The position numbers were made by a program, and so were the translations under genes. Of a DNA stretch of 64,000 nt, positions 1 to 20,200 are shown one piece after another. Source of the DNA: Dirofilaria immitis (taxonomy: Eukaryota > Nematoda > Chromadorea > Rhabditida > Onchocercidae); the NCBI GenBank assembly GCA_024305405.1, contig JAKNDB010000109.1, forward strand, positions 2,914,001-2,978,000, written 5' to 3'. Positions within the stretch are counted from its first letter, which is position 1, and every line of letters starts with the position of its first letter. Under the pieces are notes generated by a model. That model did not search any database and was not told the DNA's origin. It saw only the letters and a program-made list of their open reading frames with translations.

Positions 1-3000
1 AGTGACTATCAAAACTATGTGTAATTATACGAAAATGTAAAAATGAGTTCTGTATGAAATGAAGAGTGTAGTAAAAGATGAAACCTTTGGAGTGGAAAAG
101 AAAAGAAACAAAAATTTGGATTTATTCAAACACTTACTGTTAGAGAGCACAACTTCAACATCTGATAAACGATGAAATGACACGCGAAACAATGGTCTCC
201 AATAAAGCCTTAAGTTCTTTGCCTGAATCATTGCCCAAAATTAATTAGGATGAAAGGAAGAGGAAATTGCTTCCTCTTAGCTATCGATTAGGACAAAAAG
301 ATGAAAAATTAAAATGTTTCTGCATTCAGTTGCTGGGACAGAAATATATCGGAAGATTGGCGAGCATTTGTTTGATGAATGACCACAAGGAGAATATAAT
401 GATAACGGCTAAGGAGTGAAGTTGAGAAAGAATAACGCTGCTCATAGCACACTCAACGTCCAGGACCGACCGCAGACACATACACACGCTCAGACTTTCA
501 AGTGTACGGCGTGACATAGTGAGACAGACGGCTGCTCCGATAAGACACAAACAAAGCTATGTTAGTTTTATCAGTCCTTCCAGCAACCGTCGAGTGGATT
601 GAATAAAGCAGATGTACTAGCAGGCGTCATCTACACACATAGCATTAATTGGACAGAAATCTAATAGTAAAAATTATCAGCAATATCAACGAATGTTTAA
701 ATTTAAAATAAGAAAAAAACCGAGACTGATGGAATGGTCGTTGAGAAACGGAGAATTGGGAAAAACCGGTGAAGAATAATAAAAATGAATCAAAACAAAT
801 AATTTGTTCTTTAAAAGTTGAAAGTAAGAAGAAAATTTCGAAATATGATAAAATGATAAAAAAAGAAAACGATATGGAGCGCTAAAACAGCAGAATCTCT
901 TCAAGAATCAGCTAACGCGCATCAATTTCAATTCATGGAAACAGCACCGTATTTGTTGATGCCATAAATTGGCCAAAATTGTATGTAAAATTGCTAAACA
1001 ATCAATACATGTTTAACAACAACTTTGCTTTCAAATTGCTTAATACTTTAATATATTTATTTTTAAAGCCGAAGATAGAATAGCGGTAACAAAATTGGTA
1101 ACGAATAATGATCTCATAAAGCGGGACATCCTTAACAGTTTTGTTAGTAACGGCTATCCTTCGTCTTAGTTTGTTTTTAAAACGAAACTATAAATATAAA
1201 TAAGATTTGCTGGGTGGGATATGATTTAATGAATGAATTCAGATATTACATTGATGAAGATATTACGTTGACCTGATCTATATTCACCCCACTTTATTAT
1301 ATGTTGCAATTTTTTTATGTTACCAAGGACACGTTTGAATTGAATTAAAGATATATATTTCTATGTCGACATGATTTCTTTATTCGCAAACACAGAATTA
1401 TTCGCTTCAACAAATAAGATGAGAACTAATGCCATTACACCATAGATTCTTCATTAGTTTCCTACCAGTCATTGTTTTTTTATAAGATGATCTTAAAAAT
1501 TTCTATGATCCTCATTCAGTCTTCAGTACTTATTATTTAATATAAGGGTATTAAGATAACGTCTTCGCCAGCAATTTATTGAAAAAGAATTCTTCTAGAA
1601 TGACACAAAATAATGAAAGTGAAATTTAAACAATTACGCAAGATGAAAACCTGTTGGTAAGGACAAAAAAAGGAAGAGCCCAGCGGTAGAGTAGCAATAC
1701 AGAAAACTGAGGCATGAAAAAAATGAATGATTTAATAAGCCAAAACTCTAAACATGTGATAAAATTTCTATAATTTCATGTTTTTCAGGTAAACAGGAGA
1801 AGAAATACAGTGGGTATGAGAAAAGGTATTGTGGCACATTTTCTCTCCTACTTGCTGTACTTATTTCATTGCTGCAATAACGCATGCCTGGAAAACCTTA
1901 GTTAGACCCTTTTCCAAAAAACTATTTGAAATTATGCACAGAATACTTATTCCTATTTACTCTCAAAAATTCCCGAATTTGGAAAAAACTGATCAAGTCT
2001 TTTGTTTACGTTTTGACTCACTTAAGCGACTTGCTCAGACACAGTTGCAAGTGAACTATTGATAAATAATATACAAAATGAGGCTTAATGTCGCAAGCCC
2101 TGTGTGCTATTCTTCACCACGATATACTTTCACATGATAACGTGTTTAAACGTTGGTAAAGATATAAACATAATGAAAACGTTGTCATAGCCGATCAATA
2201 ACAAATCCGAGCAATTTCTATTCATGTTTTTTCTTTTACAACAATTAATTGATCATTGTAAAGTTTCCTCATCTATGCTTGGCGAATGTGACGGAAAATC
2301 AGAGGTTCCTGATCTTCCCTTTTAACTGTAGAAATCTTTTAAAGTAAATTGCTTCCGAACTTTAAGATTTCATCTTCCTCGACTCTTCTTCCTGGTACAT
2401 TGAATTATTTATATGTTCGGACATTTCTGAATTAATCTTTGTTATAGCAATTTCCCAATACGCTTTTCGATCGCCGCCCTACAAAGCGAGCACTCAATGA
2501 CGTTTTCTCACCATCGCAGTTTATTTCACATCGTTTCTAATGATTTCAATTTCTCTACATCAAATGCTTCGGATATCCCGAACTAAGCGAGATGGCATCA
2601 ATCCATTCCGATCTCTCATCTTCACCCAATAGATTCCATTTCCCATTTTTGTTCATCGCTCGAAGTAAAAGCTGGCGAAATTACAAAACAACAGTTCTTG
2701 CTTATGCCAGTATACCTCGTTTCCTTTTTTACGTATATATCCAAATGTCGCACAATCCATCCCCATCAGCTCATAGTTCATACCGGCACTTTAAGTGAGG
2801 ATCATGAGAAGTATTGTCAGTGATAAGGACTAACCGTTAATTACTTTCCGGTTCAGATTTATCAGCGGTGAAAGTATTCTTTCAAACGTTCTGCCATATG
2901 CCACGTAGGGTTAAAAGGTGGGATGCCGGGAATCTGGTCGTTTGTTAGGGGAGTAGACGTGAAAGTTGCAGAAATGTCCATTTTGGCCGTTGATTTGCTA

Positions 3001-3500
3001 CTGCGTGCTACATTATCTTAATTTAGTGTTTTTGCGAATACCTTCACGCTTTGTTTTGAAGCGGTATCAGAGGGCCTTTCTTCGTGTTCCTAAACGTGTT
3101 CTTAAACGCGGTCAATAAGAATATGAAGGGAATTGTGACAGTTCTTAGGACGATATCACTCGACTTTACTGTTAATCTGACTCTCGCTTATTAGTCGAAC
3201 GTATCTCTCTTTTTCTCGATTTCTGAAGAGAGTTATGGTTTGCATTGAATGATTTCGATATTCATTTACAGTTTGAGGAATTCACATTTATGGAAAAAAT
3301 GAATGTGAAGTCAATTTAAGAATTGCTGAAATTATTTCTTGCTTGCTGTGGTGCTTCAGTGATAACATTGTTTGAAGTTTCCTTTCATATATGTATATAA
3401 AACTGTACAACAATGATATACAATCGAAGTGCTGTAATCTTCGATTTCGAAATGAACTTTTTTAAAAGCGTCAGTTATATTCTCGCAAGACTGAAGGATA
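1..3500. other. Upstream region of PERK, no gene recognised
   Basis: Only short open frames occur here (77 codons at most), without domain-like protein, splice-consistent partners or recognisable motifs on either strand. I saw no tRNA, rRNA or splice-leader signal. The last few hundred bases must hold the PERK promoter. Acceptor-like AGs lie just before the PERK start (for example the TCTCGCAAG ending a few bases upstream), which would allow trans-splicing, but this cannot be shown from sequence. Confidence 0.5.
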
Positions 3501-10833
<7,333 letters not shown>

Positions 10834-12814
10834 ACTTATTTGGAAAAGGATATAATGGATTTCCAGTGGATGCCATCAAAATGGGCATATATGGCTCCAC
10901 TCTCTCTGCACTGTTCTTTACTCTTGAATCATTCCATCAGCAGAATAACTTCCCTAGGATCCGACTGTGATTTTTTTGAATATTAAGCTGCTAATCGATA
11001 CTGTGTTTCAGTTTGATCGCATCAGTATACTGTGTTTCACTTTTGTCACTTCTGTCAGTAATTATTTATGAGGTGATTAAAATTTCTAGCTCCAAGTCAT
11101 ACTGCGTTAGGTTAGTGTTAGGAGATCGTAGATTCCTTCAGTAGTTTGAAGCCTTTGGTGGTTAATTCTTTTTATAATTAATTTTACCAGTGATCTTCAA
11201 ATCCTCTTGTTATACCGCATTCTATGTAGTACATTTATTTAATTAGGAAAAGGTTTACTATCTTCGTCACATTTTTGATGTTTTCAGTTATTTTTTGCGA
11301 AATACAGGATTGCCATTGCCTACAACAGATGGAGATTTATGTTTATCACAACGTTAAGCCTTGCGTGCAGTGTTATTTCATTTCATCGTATCGCTATCTT
11401 TGACAAATTATTCTTTTCATTTTTTCTGGGTGACAATCTTGCATGCGATAGCGAAAGCGTTAGTACGCTAATTTCCTATTTATTTTTGAATTCAACACAA
11501 TTGACTTGCCCAAGTATTTCTGAATAACCTACTGCTATCGAAGATTTATCCGATCTGAAAGCTTTTAAACTGTAATATTTAGTTATGCAAGGAATTGAAG
11601 GTAAGAATGTCATGTACATAATTTTGTGTCACATTTGTAGCATTCTTATCTTTCGCTCATTGCTTTGCTTTAGGTTCATATCACCGTTGTTTTTGACGTC
11701 ATATTATTTAAAAGTGTCTTTTTTCCAGTGTCTTTTTTGCGCTTATCATAGCACAATTGCTGCTATTTGAGTAAGTTTTATTTCGGTTATGTATTAATCT
11801 GCAATGAATGAAGGAAGTGAACTACGTGATGTGATGTTTTCACGCAATAATTTGGATTTCACCCATCCATGACTGAGAGATTTCTTTCAGTGGAACATGA
11901 AAATATTAGAGACAAGAATGTATTGTATTTTTTCCGATGACGTATACTACAAGTAAAGGGTCTTTTCTCAAGGTTGAGAAATTTCCACCTTTGTAGTCTA
12001 TCTCAAAATCGATCCAAAAAGGAATGGGACAAAGTGGCAGAGCCTAGAATATCAATACGGTCTAAAAAATATATATTATCTTGTTTTACGGTATTGTTGA
12101 GCGTCATTCAATTAAACAAGGAACAAGAGATAATATGAATTTGACTGTCAAAGGAGGGTAATTATATATTAGGTTATTTGCAGTGGATCGCTGTTTGAGT
12201 AATTTGAATGTGTGTAACGATTCCATCAACGAACAGTTCACTAAATGAATGTCATCAGCAAAGTGGGGTGGTTAGTGAATTTATAATTCTGTGTCAAATG
12301 AGAAGTGATTTCTATTTGAATAGAAATCATCGTATAAATATACATGAAGTGAGCTATCCGTATTGCAGTTTCAAATGCGCTTGCCGTAACTTGTAATAAT
12401 GAGTGCCGGACAATCTCGACGTTTACATTTTTATTGCACAGAAAGAAAAAGAAATTGGTTGAACAGTATGAAGACAGTGTTAGGATTCAGTGGTACGCTA
12501 AGAAAAAGCAATACAAATAGAGGGACTTAAAAGTAAACGAAAGATTGTTATGAAGTAGGCAACAAGATAACAATATTCGAAGGCACTCATATTATATATC
12601 GATAATAATCTTTTAATACTGTATTCTTCTGGATTAATTTTATTCTCTGTCGGTGAGGAATGGAAGTATAGACTGTTCTCGTCGTCGGGCTTTTCGGAGA
12701 CATAAATGCAATTTAATAAAGCTTAGTCGCTTAAAATATCCCTCATACTAGTAGCAAACCATACGACTTAGCAAATAGTAGGTAAGATTGAATACTCCCA
12801 CGCATGGTATTGAA

Positions 12815-12998
12815 ATGGATGACAAAAGGAAGCAAGTACCATCCCTATACCGCCTTTCGTCTACAACTACTGCGAATGCTGCTGCAGCAAATAGTGTATG
12901 TGGGAAGGCCGACCAATGCCTCCCTATTACTAGCAGACGCATTGATCGATCGTGTTATGGGTCACCTGCAAATCGATCTCTCTCAACATCTATCCAGT
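12815..12998 (+). CDS. Possible 5' exon of the FAM193 gene
   Basis: An open frame starts ATGGATGACAAAAGG and encodes a polar, low-complexity peptide (MDDKRKQVPSLYRLSSTTT, then Ala/Asn-rich, then Arg/Ser-rich). Its base composition is more balanced than the AT-rich flanks, which suggests coding sequence, and its position and strand fit an N-terminal exon of the downstream gene. No donor with the right phase for the exon at 14223 is clear, and a second frame is also open across it, so this is a weak call. It could equally be an untranslated or chance segment. Confidence 0.25.
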
Positions 12999-13058
12999 TG
13001 AACAGAACAAAAAAACCTCTAGCTATCTATTCACTGATGGTGTTGAAGTTGTTTCAAG

Positions 13059-13120
13059 CATACACACACATACACATACATAAGCACATACACGCATACA
13101 TACATACATACACGCAACAC
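13059..13120. repeat. CA/CATA microsatellite
   Basis: Interrupted run of ACACAC and CATACA units directly after the open frame near 12.8-13.0 kb. It produces spurious open frames on both strands (His/Thr/Tyr on one, Cys/Val/Met on the other). Confidence 0.85.
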
Positions 13121-14222
13121 CACATGCAATCTTTACAATCATACTTTTAAACATACCTACTACACACGTTCTTCCGTACATAATGTACATATAGGCAAAC
13201 CCACACAAATGTTCATAATACGCATGTCCTTGGTCAATCTAACTACGTTTTTCTGTTTCCATATATGGTTTTATCAATTGTTTGGTAGAGCTAATGCTTA
13301 GTATATTTCGAATAATATGTGGATGTCGTTTAGATATATATTAAATCAGTCCATGCTGCATATGTCTCAGCTTATGAGCTTTGCAGAACTGATAGACATT
13401 TGATAGATTTCCTGGAAGGATTTTCTACCGATACTCTGTCTTCAGCATAGCCAATTTTAATAATTTCCTGCATTGGATATATTGCTATTGATCTATTCGT
13501 GTATTATTTACTAACAGCTCTATGCATTTCGCCAAAACCGCAGCGGAAAACTGGAATTTTCTTCAGAAACATCAAATGAACATGCAAATTTCTCTTGATT
13601 GCTGTTCATAAAAGTGATTTTTAATATTATTATCTGGCAATGGTTAATAACCATAATGAATTTTAGCTATTATTTTATGAGTTCATTCTTATCAAAATCT
13701 AATTTCCTTATAATAAGAGTTTGTCGGTGTTAGTTTTTCCTTAGTTTTTGACAAATATTGTCATATTGATTGCATTCTCATTTTTTGCTTGAAAAATTTT
13801 GTGTTTGTCATTGCTTAAAGGATCACGATTTCTTATTGCTATAATTCATATAATTTTCAAGATATTTTCGAATGCAGAAACTGTTGCAGTTAGTACTGAG
13901 CTGTAATGAACGAAATATTAAGCGCAAATTACACGGAACAAAGCATGAAGAGGAGCATCCACAAGTGCATTCGTAAAGTTCGTCCACTACATTTGAAAAA
14001 TTACGAAAATAATCCGTATTACTTTTTTTTACTCACTTTCTGTCATATGAGAGAACATTGCTGAATCATTAAATGAAATGATGAAGATAGAATTTTATAT
14101 CTAGTGCGGTCCAGAAAAGATTTTTCGAAATTTCTTACTCGTTAGTCGCATGTAAATTTTCGTCCGTTTAGTAAATCAGAGGTCAAATTGATTACTCATA
14201 AATGCTTCAATTGTATTTTCAG

Positions 14223-17200
14223 ATACTAATTGATGGTAATGACAATAATCTAGTGGATGAACTTGTCGAAGACCACAGTGATTCTGAATATAGGAATGAT
14301 CAAAGACATGAAGTGAATCTTTTCATGCTTAATCCATCTCGGTTTTTTCCCCATGTCTTTTTCTTTACTGTACATCCTCTTTACTCATGTGTTCTCTTAC
14401 CGTATTGAAATATTACTGTTTCCGGATGAGTTTGTCCTATGAAAGAACTATCCGAAAATATTCTAGAAATCATTGTGTTGTTTGGCTGTTAGGCATTTAT
14501 ATCATAAACCAGCAACTACGCCGACTATTAGCTAAAGTCTTCATATGGAAACACCTGTCGCGAAGGATCTAAGAATTTTTCCTTGATTTTATTTATCAAT
14601 TATAGTTCAGACTTCTCATTTGATGTATGATTATTAGTATTTTCGGAAGTGTTCATTGCAGCGTTCGAAAATTGCTTCTAAATGTTATAATAAAACTTTC
14701 ATATTTAATCAGAAAATTAGGTTGAGAACCCGTTGGATGGGAATTGTTTTTACATGACTTGAGCTAAACGTGAGTAGTATCTGCTAGTAGGCTTTAGCAG
14801 TGCAGTTTCAGATACGTGAGTCAAAAAATAGTACTTCTCGAACCAGATATCGTTTAACAACGTTTTCGCTTCGTTCGATGATTGACGGTGGAGTACAAAG
14901 CAAGTTTAACATAACATGTCTGCTCTGTAAACGCAGATTCGCGTGCAGCGATACTAGTTCCACGTTTCTAGTAAGTACTGGGAGAAAGAGTTACTGGCAC
15001 CGTCCATAACGATGTATTTATGCTTTATTCGATACCATTTCAAACTTTACTTTTCTCCATCCAAACGTTAATGATAATGAATTCTAGGCTTATTACATTT
15101 GTGGAGATTGTATGGAGAATGAAAAAGGACACGCCAAAGAATTAGCAGCTGCTTTACTGGTAAGCATTATGAAGGTTATGCGCGGTTTTGCATATCGTTT
15201 CTTTTTTTTCGCAGTAGTTATTTGGTATACATTATCTGGATAAGATTTATTCATGTAATGTCATCGAAAATATTTATTCTGAACTACTACTTCATATCGT
15301 TAGACAAGAATTAGCGTGAAATTGTAAATCTTTTTCTTTAGTCTTCAAGAAATAGTACACGCCTTTGATTTTATACGGAATAATGGAATAACCGCTAAAT
15401 CATCTCTGGATTATAAGCTGTACATAATATTATATATCAAACGTGGCTGAATCGCTCTTGTTATCTAGTAGATTCATGGAAATGACACCCTAGATACGAG
15501 AGTTGAGTGTTTTTGTTTAATGTTCATTTTTGTTAGAAATGACACAATTTCAGAATAATGATAAAGCACGACTAGTATCGACGGGTTGTGCCAGCGAAGA
15601 TTTGAGTGCTTATGACTATTGCAAATGTCAGAACTGTGTTCGACGGCAGTACGTATAATTTTAAATGTTAACTATTCGTCCTCATCTATTCAGTTTTTCT
15701 TTTTTAAATTTCCAGTTTTCTGAAAAACCAAAACAATTTTAAAATGTATTGGTTCACATTTTTAGGCATTAATTCTTTTCAAGCGAAAGTTTTTCGGTTA
15801 TATTAATGCGACATAATTGAAATGTTCTTGTTCATCAACTGTTAACGCAAAAGTTTGTTTAGACTTGTGGTTGAAGAGCGACGAAAAGAGATAGAAGTAC
15901 TGCAAAGATGTTGGCATGATTTACGTCAGAATATTCGGCAGATGTTTCGGGATGGTCTAAATGCCAACATGACATCATCGAAAGGAAAACGATTCGATGT
16001 GGACAAGATAAAGCGAAATGTTACGATGTAAGCAAAAATATTAAGAACAAATTCAAATTATTTTGAATTGGAAAATTCGACAAGTTGTTTCCGGGTATTT
16101 TTATCAGCGATCTCTAATGAAGTTTTTGCAAAGCTTTTTATCAAGTGATCATGATATATGTGTTTAAAATTTTTTGCTCGATAAAATGACAAGTGGGGCT
16201 AGATTTCTCAAATTTTATGGATTATTTGTATAACACATTGCATCTGCTAACTTAGTAAATAATAATTCTTACATATGTTTTCAATTTAAACATTGCTCAG
16301 ATTGGCTGAAAAAGATCCTCATCAACTGTACAAACGACTGGAAAGTATCGGACACGAATACGTCATGAACTTGAAATCAGATGATCTGTGGCAAATACTG
16401 GTGGCCCCTCAAGTCGTGCCTGCTCTTATTCAGGTTTCTCTCATATGTTTTATGAAATCTGCGCTTACGGTTTGGTTCTCTTTAAATGAAGTTTCAGAAT
16501 AAACATTATAAGTCGGGTCCTTTATGCCTAGATTGCAGCTTTATGAAGCCGGCGCTAGTGAAGAGCAAATGGAGCTTGAACGAGCTAAACTTTTGTCAAA
16601 ACTTTGCTTGATCGCTTTTCTTGCCAACAAGAAACTGCGAGGAATATGTCATCATTATTAGCTGTTTTAGTGAGTAGTTTTCCTATTTAATATTTGACTA
16701 AATTATTTATAGAGAAATGATTTGAAAATAAGACAAGGCGATAAAATAGAGGTACATGTTTTTAACAATGACTTGTGCGCTGGGTATTGTATCCATTCTC
16801 TGGGTACGATGAAAAACCAATTTTAGAATGTGTAATGTGTTAAAATATTCTCCAAACATGGACATAAATTTTGGAACAGAACGAAATTGAAGCGAAAAAA
16901 TATTTTCTCAATGAATGGCCGCTGCCAGTGAATTCTTTTGTTTTGCATGTTATCTGTATTGTACTGATCAAACAATTCATTTAGGATGATGATTATCTTT
17001 CGCAATTTGGCATTAGCTGGAAAGTCGTAAATCATCATATTTTCGATCGAGTTATTTATCAGGATGATCTCTTGTTAAATTATTTGCCCAGTTTAGAAAA
17101 TGCTCTCAAGTAAGTTGATTTTTTTTATTCTCACTGTTCTACTACCAGTACTATTTTCATATAAGATTGCGTTTTACTCAAATAGGTTCCACCTGATTGT

Positions 17201-20200
17201 CTGTGTGCTTTTTGGGTTTATGTCCATTCTGTGTGTCATTAATTTCTTTTGCTTTAGCCAACCAGCATTTTTAACTTGAAGCTTTTATATTCGTGCATTT
17301 TTTTTTATATAAGTCTAAGTTTTAATTTTCTTAATATAACTGTGCAATCAAGGTTCTATAGAATATTAAATTAACACGATCCTGTGTCTTTGAAAGGAAT
17401 AATTGAAATTCCAGCACCCAATGCTTGCTCACAGGCTGTTCTAATTGATCTTTCTTGCACTTATAACATAAGTATAGCCGCGTCACATCAGGCTCCTGTC
17501 GAACAGTGATTTTACATATCTTGTGATTTTTTACATATATTCAGTTTGAGTCTTATTTCATATAAGCAGCCTTCATTTGTGAAAAACTAATAATACATAC
17601 CGTTAATAATGTTATGATTATACAATGCTGCGCGAAGTGAGAAATTGTTTAGAGAAACTTGTTCAGAGTTTTGTCTTTTATGATCGGCTGTTCAGTAGCA
17701 GATGTTTTAAATAGATGTATTAAAATGCAAGTTATTTGATAGGTGTAAATTGATAGTGCATGATGATGAAAACGAAGAGAATCACCGACAACAGACTTGT
17801 GTTGAAGCTAATCGTGCAGATATTCCACAAGGCGCGCTCGAACTTGCTCAGAGTTTTCGTGTTTTTCATAAATTAATGGTTACAAGCAGAGAAATATTTA
17901 AAAGGCCAGTGCAAATATCGTATTGTATAATGAGCAGCAAAAATTATTAATCACGTAAGTTGTGCAAAAAATCAGTCATCTTTTAGAAAATTCATAATGT
18001 GATGCTAAATTAGAAAACTTTATCTGCTCTTCAGTTGGCGAGCAAATCTAAGTTAGTCTAAGGTATTAGTTTTTTTGTTTCAAAAGATTTGGTTTTCAAT
18101 CAATCTTTATAGATTAAGCGCAAAACGAAAGATGATTTACTGAACAAGGATTTAGAATTTTTCAAAAGCCAGCAGAAAATAGTCCACAATTGCATTTTGC
18201 GAAAAGAGCAGTATTACCAATGGCACACCAATTTAACTGCTTTTGGAGATTTAACTGATTTAATAGATGATGAATGGTAAATTTTGTTTAATTTCTTATA
18301 TTATTTTTGTTATAATTTAATATGAATGTGGATAAAATTCATATTAATTCCCTAAAGAAACTTGGACAGTTGAATAGTGCATGGAAACGGCTCAAGTATA
18401 TTGAAGCACTGCGGCGTCTACTGATTCATGGTTTTTGTGAAAACCGGTCAAATGCTAGCCAATATAGACTAAAGCAGATTAACCAATAGAGCTGATGGAA
18501 ATTTTTGAAATGCCATTAGTCATTTTTTATATGCTTGGATTTAGCATATGTGGCTTACAATGGCTATTTGTTTTGAACATATATATATATATATATATGT
18601 CCTATTTTTGCAGATTATTTTTGTGCAGGTGTTCGAAAATAAGCTTTATATGGAGGTTTTGTCTATTTAATTGAAAATATCTTTTCTGCTCTTTACGGGG
18701 TTATTCCAATTTTATATTTTCCAGCCATATTAACTTATGCTGATCATATCATTTCAGTGATAATAGTGATTCGGAAGCTGACGATGTTAATCTCTCGAAA
18801 AGATTACATGAACTCATTGAAGAGGGATCCGCTACTTCTGTTTGTATTGGTTAATTTTTATGAGCACACATATACTTTTAAAAAACATAATTTATGCGAC
18901 TTCTATAACAATGACCTTGTTCGTATATTTCCATTAATAGAGCATCATCATTCACTTACAGTAGTGCTGAAACCGATATACAGTTAATATTATTTTGAGG
19001 TGATGTATTCTAAATGATTTCAATATATGAATTATTCTCACTACTCGAACTGGATTGATGTAATGAAAATGTTTTCAGATGAAGATGGCGAAGTGCTATC
19101 TTGCGTGCGATGCAAAAGATGCACTCTTCGACACTGTACTTGTGATGAATGCCGGATTTCGCATATTATTACTTGTAGTTTACTAATTGATAACGAGGAT
19201 ATGAGTAATTTAATATGGGTCTGTAGTTTGTCATCGAATTTGATTGTTTTTTGTAGTCAAAGCAACAATTATTTTTGCAGTTCCCTCTTCAATTAAACTT
19301 AATTATTACAGCCGGTGAACCACTGCTCTGATAGAGGTGGTGATAAAGATTCGGACTTGGAGCAGTCGCAACGAAAAATGTCATCTCTTCCAAACATTAT
19401 GCGTTTACCCACTCGCAGTTTACGGTTTCAGACTGCAAAAGCACTGTTTACTGTACGTGATCATCAAAATGTACCGGTTTCCATCCATTTTCTTCACTTT
19501 TTTTTACTGTATCTTAAAGTTTTTAATTTTCAAGGAAATTTGAGTTACTAGCATGTTCATAGCATTGGTGATATCTTTATTGAAGAACTTAGAGGTGAAA
19601 AATTGAAAGTTGAAGATATTTATAGAGTGTATATTGTTAAGGAAAATTCTATTATTTCTTCGGAAATTTCAAATGGCGCATTAAACACTTATTTGTTAAT
19701 GTCTTTTTTTATTAGAATACAAGCATTTAGAAAAAGGAAACGGCATGGGGCGATTGGCAGATACCATATGGTTACTCAGACGATATCGATTATCTCGACC
19801 ATTGTCTTTGTGAAAGAAAAAGCATGCACAGCGACTTTGATTCATTAAATAATCGGATAGGTATACAATAGTAGTATTTAAAGATAAATTCTGATATATT
19901 ACCGATTTGCGAACGCAAATTTGTGATTTACTCTTCGATTTTTATGGTGTGTATGAATTTTTAAAATTTTTAAATTTTACGATAATTATTCAGACAGAGA
20001 AGAGAAACGTGCAACTGACAGTATTAATTCGCCCGACCTACCAAATAATGACAAATATCAAGAAATTGTGAGGAAAGCATTCGAACTGATAACAAGGGGA
20101 CACAGGTGAGAAAACTTTTTCTTGATTGTTTGAAGTTTAATGTTTACTTCTCTTTTAATTCTTAGATTCTTCTTTGAAGGTACCGTGATACCAAGAGTAT

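Larger units (their letters stand above)
10834..14222. other. PERK-FAM193 interval, 5' exons of FAM193 not resolved
   Basis: No open frame here shows a recognised domain. The FAM193 start codon should lie in this stretch. Candidates are a Ser/Ala-rich exon near 12815 (listed separately) and a 54-codon frame from about 13905 (begins MNEILSANY), neither with a splice phase that clearly joins 14223. A CA/CATA microsatellite lies at about 13059-13120. Confidence 0.4.
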
